A stretch of 22,579 nt of DNA from Pirellulales bacterium (GTDB lineage Bacteria > Planctomycetota > Planctomycetia > Pirellulales > JALHLM01). This document shows, piece by piece, positions 1-7,320 of this stretch. Positions within the stretch are counted from its first letter, which is position 1. Each line of letters begins with the position of its first letter. The notes below the pieces were generated by a model. It was given only the letters and a program-made list of their open reading frames with translations, made no database searches and was not told where the DNA came from. Position numbers and translations under genes: made by a program. The stretch covers positions 10,846 to 33,424 of the forward strand of contig JALHLM010000004.1 in NCBI GenBank assembly GCA_022844585.1. Reading direction: 5' to 3'.

Positions 1-818
<818 letters not shown>

Positions 819-852
819 AGGTGGGCACAACCTGATCAATGGAATGGGCGTG

Positions 853-860
853 AAGGAGGT
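853..860 (+). promoter_or_regulatory. Strong ribosome binding site fixing a TTG start
   Basis: AAGGAGGT is a full-length Shine-Dalgarno match, five bases before a TTG codon at 866. It supports translation of the following small gene from that rare start rather than from a later ATG, and argues that the gene is genuinely expressed. It is the strongest ribosome binding site noticed in the window. Confidence 0.7.
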
Positions 861-865
861 CGCGC

Positions 866-1303
866 TTGCCGAAAATCTACCGAAGTATGCTAGCCGACGA
901 CGGAATGCCGAAAACCGGCGCGTCAGGAAAGTTGCTTGGCGTGCGCGTTCCGCCTGTACCAGGCAAAGCAAGAGCTGACGTAAACCCTGATGAACATGAA
1001 ATAGTCCATCCCAAGGCTGGCGGAATGTCGGTTCAACGGAATTGGCGTGATTTGCCGACGCACCTGATCCCAAGACGGTTGAACTCCATTGTAACCGACG
1101 CTGCTGGCCGAAATGACTTGCACTGTTGGGTTCTAGGAGAGGGCGAATTCATAGACGGGGCTATTTCAGATTCCCTGAGTATGCGAGTCGACAACCAATC
1201 CGAAGGGCACGGTCTCGTGGAGCCGATCCAGCCAATGCGGATCGACCGTTTTCAAAATGAGTTAGCGGCGACCCGGCCTCACTGGCGAATCGACGAGGAA
1301 TAA
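866..1303 (+). CDS. Uncharacterised 145-aa protein inside leu operon, possibly Tse2-like
   Basis: Soluble protein of 145 residues with no signal peptide or membrane segment, so probably cytoplasmic. The start is TTG, chosen because of the perfect Shine-Dalgarno at 853-860. Visible features are an N-terminal IYRSM block, a central HPKAGGMSV block (about residues 48-56), then a WRDLPTHLIPRRL stretch and a C-terminal VEPIQPM stretch. The xYR plus GG-SV pattern loosely recalls Tse2-type toxins proposed to have an ADP-ribosyltransferase fold; this is recollection, not an alignment. Its stop is three bases from the next gene's GTG start, so the two are probably translationally coupled. The DNA looks less GC-rich than leuC and leuD on either side, consistent with acquisition. 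No function is assigned with confidence; the gene itself looks real. Confidence 0.75.
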   Translation: MPKIYRSMLADDGMPKTGASGKLLGVRVPPVPGKARADVNPDEHEIVHPKAGGMSVQRNWRDLPTHLIPRRLNSIVTDAAGRNDLHCWVLGEGEFIDGAISDSLSMRVDNQSEGHGLVEPIQPMRIDRFQNELAATRPHWRIDEE

Positions 1304-1306
1304 GCT

Positions 1307-1804
1307 GTGACAAGCGGACGATTTCGATCAAACCCTAGCTACGTGACATACGTCGAGCTATTGCATCGGCTCCACGCCTTGATTCAAGCAGGCAAGGGCG
1401 ACGACGCAGAGGCGGACGAGGTACGCGACCAGATGGACGCGCCTTGGTATGGAATGGATAGTGAAGAAATTTCGCGAGTTCGTGGGATTTCGGCGGACCT
1501 GTACACGCTCGGCCCGGATTCACCAATCAAGCACTCCGATCGCGAACGATACATCACCGACGCCATGTCCGCGAAACTCGCGCCGTTGGTACTCTCACGC
1601 TCATGGGACCGCGTACTCGACGAACTGCGACAGTCCCCTGGCGAGATCTCCTGGGATTTGGCCGCCCAATACCGCGCCGAGGCCTACGCGAAACTCGGCG
1701 AAGGAGAGATCGCCAAGAAATTCCTCGCCGAGGCCTGGCGATTGAACCCTCAGTTACCGGATCTCCAGTTTGTCGACGCCGGCATCCGCGGCATTTTGCT
1801 CTAA
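1307..1804 (+). CDS. Uncharacterised helical 165-aa protein, partner of upstream gene
   Basis: Mostly helical soluble protein starting at GTG, three bases after the stop of the 145-residue gene. Two segments look like helical hairpins: about residues 14-60 (VELLHRLHALIQAGKGD onward) and residues 105-150. In the second, AAQYRAEAYAKLGEGEIAKKFLAEAWRLNP resembles a tetratricopeptide-type repeat ending in the usual Asn-Pro. There is no membrane segment, signal peptide or catalytic motif. The tight coupling suggests it acts with the upstream protein, for example as a binding partner, chaperone or neutralising protein. It ends 27 bases before leuD, so the pair sits in the leu transcript. The function is unknown; a toxin-antitoxin or effector-immunity role is only a hypothesis. 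Confidence 0.75.
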   Translation: MTSGRFRSNPSYVTYVELLHRLHALIQAGKGDDAEADEVRDQMDAPWYGMDSEEISRVRGISADLYTLGPDSPIKHSDRERYITDAMSAKLAPLVLSRSWDRVLDELRQSPGEISWDLAAQYRAEAYAKLGEGEIAKKFLAEAWRLNPQLPDLQFVDAGIRGILL

Positions 1805-1831
1805 TCACGCACCATTCCACAAGAACGATCC

Positions 1832-2428
1832 ATGAACCCCTTCACAACCCATCACGGCCTCGTCCTCACCATGGACCGGCCGAATGTTGATACCGATCAG
1901 ATCATTCCCAAGCAATTCCTCAAGCGGATTGAGCGGACCGGTTTCGGAAAATACCTGTTCTTCGATTGGCGGTTCCGCGAGGACGGGTCTGACAATCCGG
2001 AGTTCGAGTTGAATCTGCCGCAGTTCAAGGGCGCCAGCGTGCTCGTCGCGCGGCGCAACTTCGGTTGCGGGTCGAGCCGCGAGCATGCCCCCTGGGCGCT
2101 GGAGGACTTCGGCTTCCGCGTGCTGATCGCGCCCAGTTTCGCCGACATCTTCTACAACAACTGCTTCAAGAACGGCATGCTCCCCATCCGGCTCAGCGAA
2201 GCCCAGGTACAAGACCTGTTCGACCGCGTCGCCCAACACCCCGGCTACAAGCTGAACGTCGACCTGCACACCTGCACGATCACCGACGAGCACGGCCTGA
2301 CAATCCCCTTCGAAGTCGACTCGTTCCGCCGCGAATGCCTGCTCGGCGGCCTGGACGACATCGGCCTGACGTTGCGCCACGCCGATAAAATCGCCGAGTA
2401 TGAACTGGCGCATGGAATTGGGGCGTGA
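1832..2428 (+). CDS. leuD: 3-isopropylmalate dehydratase small subunit
   Basis: Small swivel-domain subunit of isopropylmalate isomerase; with LeuC it carries out the dehydration and rehydration of isopropylmalate in leucine synthesis. It has 198 residues, close to the usual length of about 200. Diagnostic blocks are MDRPNVDTDQIIPKQFLK near residues 14-31, the substrate-loop GCGSSREHAPWAL near residues 75-87, and APSFADIFYNNCFKNGMLP around 100-120. The start is ATG with only a weak ribosome binding site, as expected for a gene translated inside a polycistronic message. It follows the two inserted genes by 27 bases and precedes the ACP-like gene by 18 bases. Identity is secure. Confidence 0.97.
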   Translation: MNPFTTHHGLVLTMDRPNVDTDQIIPKQFLKRIERTGFGKYLFFDWRFREDGSDNPEFELNLPQFKGASVLVARRNFGCGSSREHAPWALEDFGFRVLIAPSFADIFYNNCFKNGMLPIRLSEAQVQDLFDRVAQHPGYKLNVDLHTCTITDEHGLTIPFEVDSFRRECLLGGLDDIGLTLRHADKIAEYELAHGIGA

Positions 2429-2446
2429 ACACGCGAGGGAACCGCC

Positions 2447-3139
2447 ATGGGACTCGACATGTACGAGGTAATGCTCGTCATTGAAGAGGAGTTCAAGCTC
2501 GGCCTCACCGACGCGGAAATGTCGCGTTGTGACACGGTCGGCGACATCTACCAACTGCTGCTCTCGAAGAACGGCAATGAAGTGCCTCCGGCCGTCTGCC
2601 TGTCACGTGTCGCGTTTTATCGCCTGCGCGGACCGCTGCAGGACGTCTCTGGATGGGGCCGCGCACAAATCCGCCCCAGTACGCAATTGGCGGAAATGTT
2701 TCCGCGCGAACAACTGCACTCATGCTGGCAGCGACTTGCCGGCGCCGTCGGCGTTCATCTTCCCGCGTTGCAAAAGAACAGCCGTTTAGACGAGTTTGCC
2801 GGGCTGGCGGCGTTCGCGATGTTGATTTGCCTGCTGTTCGGCTTCATGGTGTCTCTGTTCGCGATTCCTCTTGCGATGTTGATCTTTGCGTTGATCCCGG
2901 CATGCGCATTGATTTCGTTCGGTTGTATTCTCCGGCAGCACTTTGTCGTCGTCGGAGACCAACTCCCTTTGGGAGTTGCCACGGTCGGCGATCTCGCCCA
3001 CGCGATCAAATGGCAATACTATGCCAACACGGGCCAAACCGAGCGGCCGCGTTCCGTCACCGCGGAAGAAACGTGGAACAAGCTGATCCGCGTGCTGTGC
3101 AGTGAATTGTGGGTGACGCCCCACGAATTGAAGCCTTGA
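2447..3139 (+). CDS. Membrane protein with split acyl-carrier-protein-like halves
   Basis: A 230-residue protein beginning 18 bases after leuD, behind a GAGGG ribosome binding site. Residues 1-41 (GLDMYEVMLVIEEEF, then a VGDIYQLLL stretch) resemble helices II and III of an acyl carrier protein, but the phosphopantetheine serine of the DSL motif is replaced by glycine. Residues 121-163 form one long or two short hydrophobic membrane segments. The C-terminus (TWNKLIRVLCSELWVTPHELKP, about 209-230) resembles helix I of an ACP, and TVGDLAHAI at 179-187 repeats the helix III pattern. ACP elements therefore seem present in permuted order on both sides of the membrane anchor. It cannot carry a prosthetic group at the usual serine position, so a scaffold or docking role is more likely. 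The function is unknown. Confidence 0.8.
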   Translation: MGLDMYEVMLVIEEEFKLGLTDAEMSRCDTVGDIYQLLLSKNGNEVPPAVCLSRVAFYRLRGPLQDVSGWGRAQIRPSTQLAEMFPREQLHSCWQRLAGAVGVHLPALQKNSRLDEFAGLAAFAMLICLLFGFMVSLFAIPLAMLIFALIPACALISFGCILRQHFVVVGDQLPLGVATVGDLAHAIKWQYYANTGQTERPRSVTAEETWNKLIRVLCSELWVTPHELKP

Positions 3140-3210
3140 TACGAACATCGTTGATCTGGTGGAAGGATGATCGCCTAACGCAATCACTCCAGCCTCCTCC
3201 CTCCAGCCTG

Positions 3211-4536
3211 CTACGTATGCCGCAGCGCCTCAATCGGGTTCATCCGAGCCGCGCGCATCGCCGGGTAGAGCCCGAACACCACGCCGACCACGACGGAGAT
3301 GCAGAACGCCAGCGGGATCGACATCGGCACGATCCGCGGAGACATGGTACGAATCACCCCGGGCACGTCCGCCATCATCTCCGGCACCACGGCTTCCAGC
3401 GCATTGCGGCCCAACTCGATGATCGGCGCGCAGATTAACCCGCCGGCGATGCCGGTCAGGCCGCCGAGCACGGAGAGGACGATCGTTTCCGCCAGGAATT
3501 GCCGCGTAATGTCGGCGCGGCGGGCGCCGAGTGCGCGGCGGATGCCGATCTCGCGGGTGCGTTCTGTCACGGTCGCCAGCATGATGTTCATGATGCCGAT
3601 GCCGCCGACGATCAACGAAATCGCCGCGATCATCCCCAGGAACAGGATGAACATCATTCGCGTATTCTTGGCCTGTTCCAGCAACTCCAGCGGCACTGTG
3701 ATGCTGTAATCTTCCAACTTGTGCTTCTCGCGGAGCGTGTTCTTCACGATCTCCGACGTGTCCATCACGTTGTCGACGTGATTCACGCGCAGCGTGACCT
3801 GGCTCAGCTCGACGATCTCGCCATTAAACGTCCCGGTGCCGAACGTCAGTACGCGGTCGCCGATCCGGAACCACAGCGTGGTGATCGGGATGTACACGTC
3901 CTTGGAAAAATCCTGCGCGGCGAACGATCCGCCCACGCCCGCGGACGCCGCCCGGGGCTTCAGCACGCCGATCACGACGTACGGATCGCGCTCGACCTTG
4001 ATGGACCGGCCCAGCGGATCCTCGAAGGGAAACAATCGCTCAGCGGTCGCGGCGGCCAGCACGCAGTAGTTCTTCCGCGAGGCGATATCGGAGGACGAAA
4101 TAAACCGTCCGCGGTCGATCACCAACTGCGTCACTTCGGCGTATTCCGGCGTGCAGCCGACGAGCCGCCCGTCGAGAAATCGCGCCCCGTAGCGAAACTG
4201 CCGCGTGATCTCGCGAATCGGCAGCGCGCGGGTCACCGTGGGGATCGTCTCAACCATGGTTTCGTAATCGAGCCGCGTGACGCCGTACGGCACGAGGCCG
4301 CGTGCTCCTTCGGTAGCTTCGCTCGGCGGCTTGATCGAGCGGATGATGATATTCTCCGCCCCCAGCCCGGCGATCTGCTCCTGGGCTTTAACGCTGATCC
4401 CTTCACCAATGGCCAGCAGCCAGATCACGCTCGCCACGCCAATGAAGATGCCCAGCACCGTCAACAGAGAACGCAACGGATGCAAGAGCAAGCTCTTGAT
4501 GCCGAGGATCCAGGTGGTGGCGAAACCAGACAGCAT
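3211..4536 (-). CDS. MacB-type ABC transporter permease
   Basis: Inner-membrane permease of the MacB/FtsX family, 441 residues. An N-terminal membrane helix (about residues 22-44, within PLRSLLTVLGIFIGVASVIWLL) is followed by a large periplasmic domain and a C-terminal three-helix FtsX domain. The latter has the signature around GGIGIMNIMLATVTERTREIG and ends with MNPIEALRHT. No ATPase domain is fused, unlike E. coli MacB; a separate ATPase gene lies upstream. The ATG at 4536 is preferred, although a TTG nine bases earlier (4545) is also possible and neither has a clear ribosome binding site. As the last gene of the efflux set it probably couples ATP hydrolysis to export through the adaptor and TolC-like protein. 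The substrate (macrolide, lipoprotein, peptide or lipid) cannot be read from the sequence. Confidence 0.93.
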   Translation of the reverse strand: MLSGFATTWILGIKSLLLHPLRSLLTVLGIFIGVASVIWLLAIGEGISVKAQEQIAGLGAENIIIRSIKPPSEATEGARGLVPYGVTRLDYETMVETIPTVTRALPIREITRQFRYGARFLDGRLVGCTPEYAEVTQLVIDRGRFISSSDIASRKNYCVLAAATAERLFPFEDPLGRSIKVERDPYVVIGVLKPRAASAGVGGSFAAQDFSKDVYIPITTLWFRIGDRVLTFGTGTFNGEIVELSQVTLRVNHVDNVMDTSEIVKNTLREKHKLEDYSITVPLELLEQAKNTRMMFILFLGMIAAISLIVGGIGIMNIMLATVTERTREIGIRRALGARRADITRQFLAETIVLSVLGGLTGIAGGLICAPIIELGRNALEAVVPEMMADVPGVIRTMSPRIVPMSIPLAFCISVVVGVVFGLYPAMRAARMNPIEALRHT

Positions 4537-4573
4537 GGCAATCAAGTTACCGGTGATGTGACGTCGACAGTCT

Positions 4574-4592
4574 CCTTTCGCTCTGCGAAAGG
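4574..4592. repeat. 8-bp perfect inverted repeat between ATPase and permease
   Basis: CCTTTCGC and GCGAAAGG form an 8-bp stem around a three-base loop, in the 85-base space between the ATPase and permease genes. There is no following T-run on either strand. It could be an mRNA-stability or attenuation hairpin that tunes permease expression; that role is inferred. Confidence 0.5.
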
Positions 4593-4621
4593 TCCTCTAC
4601 GCGCCTGTAAACGAGCGGCGC

Positions 4622-5350
4622 CTATCCGGCGAGAGCCCGAGCCGCCACACGGATGCGCTTGCTGTCGTCCAGCAATTCGTCGGATTGCAAATATCCGTCT
4701 CGGAGCCGGACGATCCGCTTGGCGTGATGCGAGACGTCGTCTTCGTGCGTGACGATGATGATCGTCTTGCCAGCGTCGTTCAGGCGCTCCAGCAGCGACA
4801 GGATTTCGGTCGTCGTCACAGAATCGAGATTGCCGGTCGGTTCGTCGGCCAGCATGAAGAACGGGTCGTTCGCCAGGCTCCGCGCGATGGCCGCACGTTG
4901 CTGTTGACCGCCGGAGAGTTGCATCGGCCGATGGAGCAAACGATCTCCAAGTCCGACCAGCACGGCCAGTTCCCGGCAACGCGCCCGATCCGCGGCGCTC
5001 ACGCGACCACGATAGTGCAACGGCACCTCGATGTTTTCCAGCACCGTGAGCTGTGGAATCAGGTTGTACGACTGAAACACGAAGCCGATGTGGTTCGCAC
5101 GGGCTTCGGAAAGTTGATCATCGTCCATCGTGGCGACGTCGGAGTCCCCTAGCCAATAACTGCCGCCGGTGGGGCGATCCAGGCAGCCCAGCAGATTCAG
5201 CAACGTCGACTTTCCGGAACCGGACGGGCCCATGATCGCGACGTAATCCCCTTCGGGCACGTCGAGCGACACCCCGCGCAGGGCATGCACCACTTCGCCG
5301 CTCAGCACATAGTCTTTTTGCAGGTTCTCGATCCGCGCCGCCAGCTTCAT
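4622..5350 (-). CDS. LolD/MacB-type ABC transporter ATPase
   Basis: Cytoplasmic ATP-binding subunit of 242 residues, powering the neighbouring MacB-type permease. All nucleotide-binding motifs are intact: Walker A GPSGSGKST (41-49), Q-loop glutamine near 93, signature LSGGQ (145-149) followed by QQR, Walker B FFMLADE (164-170) with PTGNLD, and H-loop THE (His202). This is the LolD/FtsE/MacB subfamily. The ATG overlaps the adaptor's stop codon by four bases (ATGA), so the two proteins are translationally coupled and made in proportion. The gap to the permease is 85 bases and holds a small hairpin. Family assignment is firm; the transported substrate is not known. Confidence 0.96.
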   Translation of the reverse strand: MKLAARIENLQKDYVLSGEVVHALRGVSLDVPEGDYVAIMGPSGSGKSTLLNLLGCLDRPTGGSYWLGDSDVATMDDDQLSEARANHIGFVFQSYNLIPQLTVLENIEVPLHYRGRVSAADRARCRELAVLVGLGDRLLHRPMQLSGGQQQRAAIARSLANDPFFMLADEPTGNLDSVTTTEILSLLERLNDAGKTIIIVTHEDDVSHHAKRIVRLRDGYLQSDELLDDSKRIRVAARALAG

Positions 5351-6903
5351 TCCCCGCCTCCGCCGCCGAGCGTTTCGCCCGTCTTGTTATCCTTTTCCGT
5401 TGTCGTTTCGTTGTCCGGCTTCTTGGCGATTCGCTCTTCCGCGGACCGCAATTGATTCCGACGCGCCGTTGCGGTCGTCCCCGTCGCGGCGGGCAACTCA
5501 ACCTCCGCCAGGAACAACCGGGGGTTCATCAGCACGTGTTCCCCTTCGGCGAGGCCGTCCGCGATCACCAGCACTTTGTCATTCGTCGAGCCGAGAAGAA
5601 TCTCCCGCGCTTCGAGGCGATCCTGCCCCTTCATCAGGCAGTAATGCCGTCCGCCCTGCTCCACCACGGCTTGCACCGGAATCTGCAATGCGTCGGGCAG
5701 TTCTTCGACTAGAATGCTCACGTCGGCGTTCATGCCGGGGCGCATCCCAGGGGGCGGTTCCAGAATCTTGACAAACGCCGCGTATTCCTTGGCGTTCGAA
5801 CCGCGCCAGCCGCTCGACTCCGGGTAGTCGTTCATCTTTGTCACGACGCCATGCAACTCGCGGTCCGGGAAGGCCTCGACGCGAATCGTGGCCTCCATCC
5901 CGACCTTCACGCGATTCACGCTGGCCTCGTTAACCTTCGCCTTGACTTGCATCTGCACCGGGTCAGGCAGCTTGAAGATGATCTGCCGCTCGCGCACCAA
6001 GGCGCCGGGCTGAATGATCGTGGGGTTGTCGTCCCAGTCTTCATTTTCGTTGTTGTAGACGACCTGGCCGTCGGCGGGGGCGAGGATGGTACACTTCGCG
6101 ATCTGGGCCTCGATCTCTTCGAGCTTCTGCTTGTCGAGGGCGTACGTGCTCTCATCCGTCCGCATCTTGGCCGCGGTCGTCTTGATGTCAGCCGCGAGTT
6201 GATTCTCGGTTTTGACCTTCGTGTACTCGCGCAGCACCGTGAGCTTGGTCTTCGCCGTTTCCAGGTCGTTCTTAGCCTTGTCGACCGCGAACTTGTCGGC
6301 CTCAAGCTGCAGCGCCGTGTAGAAGTTCTTGGCGGCCAGCTCTTCGCTGTATTTCACATAACCTTCGGCGCGGCGGAGATTCTCCTCGGCGACGAAGATC
6401 TCGCCCAGAATCGTCTGCTCGGCCTGCACAAAGGTGCCGTGGATGTATTCCTGCAGGGCGATCTTCGACGTCTCGTGCAGATTCGTCGATTGAATCAACA
6501 ATGCGTCGCTGGTATTGCAGAGAATCTGCTGCGCGATCCGCTCCTTCTCCAGCGCGGACGAATCGAGCGTCGCGAGCTTATCGCCTTTGCGGACTTGCGT
6601 CCCTTCCGGGATGACATCCAGAATCGCCACGCCCGTGTTGCTGCCGGCCGATGACTTCACTTCGCAGTAGACGTCGATATTGCTCGCGCTTTCGATTTCG
6701 CCGCGCTGCGAGATGCGGTGCAGAAACAGGTCCCGCGTGACCGGCTGCACGATCACCCGGTCCAACAGCTTCGCCCGCTTGGGACGCTGCTGGGCATACC
6801 AGTAGTAGCCGCCGCCGCCAGCGGTGCAAAGCGCCAAGGCAATCAGCAGCCAGGCGCCGATTTTTCCTGGTCGCACAGTTCGTCGCGCACCGGATGATGT
6901 CAT
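5347..6903 (-). CDS. HlyD/MacA-type periplasmic adaptor of efflux pump
   Basis: Membrane-fusion protein of 518 residues that would bridge the inner-membrane permease and the outer-membrane channel. It has one N-terminal membrane helix (about 15-36), a lipoyl-like half (GVAILDVIPEGTQVRKGDKL), and a long alpha-helical coiled hairpin (about 145-265, rich in Glu, Lys and Ala). The second lipoyl half (ILAPADGQVVY) and beta-barrel domain (VNRVKVGMEATIRVEAFPD) follow. The C-terminus is a charged tail ending in a glycine run. The ATG at 6903 places the membrane helix near the N-terminus; a GTG at 6927 is the alternative. It overlaps the ATPase by four bases. A 417-bp gap separates it from the TolC-like gene, so it may have its own promoter. 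Confidence 0.92.
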   Translation of the reverse strand: MTSSGARRTVRPGKIGAWLLIALALCTAGGGGYYWYAQQRPKRAKLLDRVIVQPVTRDLFLHRISQRGEIESASNIDVYCEVKSSAGSNTGVAILDVIPEGTQVRKGDKLATLDSSALEKERIAQQILCNTSDALLIQSTNLHETSKIALQEYIHGTFVQAEQTILGEIFVAEENLRRAEGYVKYSEELAAKNFYTALQLEADKFAVDKAKNDLETAKTKLTVLREYTKVKTENQLAADIKTTAAKMRTDESTYALDKQKLEEIEAQIAKCTILAPADGQVVYNNENEDWDDNPTIIQPGALVRERQIIFKLPDPVQMQVKAKVNEASVNRVKVGMEATIRVEAFPDRELHGVVTKMNDYPESSGWRGSNAKEYAAFVKILEPPPGMRPGMNADVSILVEELPDALQIPVQAVVEQGGRHYCLMKGQDRLEAREILLGSTNDKVLVIADGLAEGEHVLMNPRLFLAEVELPAATGTTATARRNQLRSAEERIAKKPDNETTTEKDNKTGETLGGGGGE

Positions 6904-7320
6904 GGCAATCACCAATCGTCTCGCCACGAGGCGCTAGGGGTAGGTGGGATGAACGGAACGCCGCAGGTACTTAGACGAGCTTCCCAGTCTTGTGAATTTG
7001 GGCAACTTGTCGCAGGCGCGAAACCTCAGCGGCTGGATCGGGGACCCAACCACTAAACCACGCGACTCGGGACGGAGTTTCGGTCGCCGCCGCGATCACG
7101 ACTGCAATCAACTCCGCCGCCCCTCATTAACGGTGTCCGTCAAGCCCAGGGAAGGCCGCCCAAGTCGTCGAGAATAGTGACGACTCCGAGGGCCTTCCCT
7201 GGGCTCAGCGGCGAAAATCGCAGCAGCCTACCCGGCATTCTAGAAGATCGGCAATCCCATGTCACCCTTTTTATGGGAGCGGTAGTGATTCGCCCTCTGC
7301 CTTTCCGCGCACAAAGTTCG
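6904..7320. other. Intergenic stretch between TolC-like and adaptor genes
   Basis: No convincing gene is present on either strand; the short open frames lack ribosome binding sites and recognisable domains. It holds a strong compound palindrome (7143-7205) and a weak 6-bp inverted repeat (TCCCAT at 7255-7260 with ATGGGA at 7273-7278) just past the end of the TolC-like gene. No clear -35/-10 pair for the adaptor gene was found. The rest looks unstructured. Confidence 0.5.
7143..7205. repeat. Compound palindrome: 15-bp outer and 7-bp inner stems
   Basis: AGCCCAGGGAAGGCC (7143-7157) is the exact reverse complement of bases 7191-7205. Inside it AGTCGTC (7163-7169) pairs with GACGACT (7179-7185), leaving a nine-base loop and a 5x5 internal loop. 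It lies about 115 bp beyond the TolC-like stop and about 240 bp before the adaptor start. Neither strand has a T-run after it, so it is not a standard intrinsic terminator. A structured RNA, processing site or mobile palindromic repeat are the alternatives. Confidence 0.75.

Noticed and set aside
1805..2554. Open frame of 249 codons on the minus strand opposite leuD.
   Set aside because: leuD is certain on the plus strand; the antisense product is a Val/Glu/Ala-rich shadow.
4574..4592. Intrinsic terminator between ATPase and permease.
   Set aside because: No T-run follows the stem on either strand, and termination here would cut off the permease of the same pump.
3499..4752. Open frame of 417 codons on the plus strand opposite the permease and ATPase.
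   Set aside because: It runs across two real genes and their spacer, with a composition dominated by Arg, His, Asp and Gln; a shadow frame.
7012..7080. Possible tRNA-like or structured RNA region before the adaptor gene.
   Set aside because: No T-loop GTTCGA-type sequence, no acceptor stem and no CCA end could be paired.
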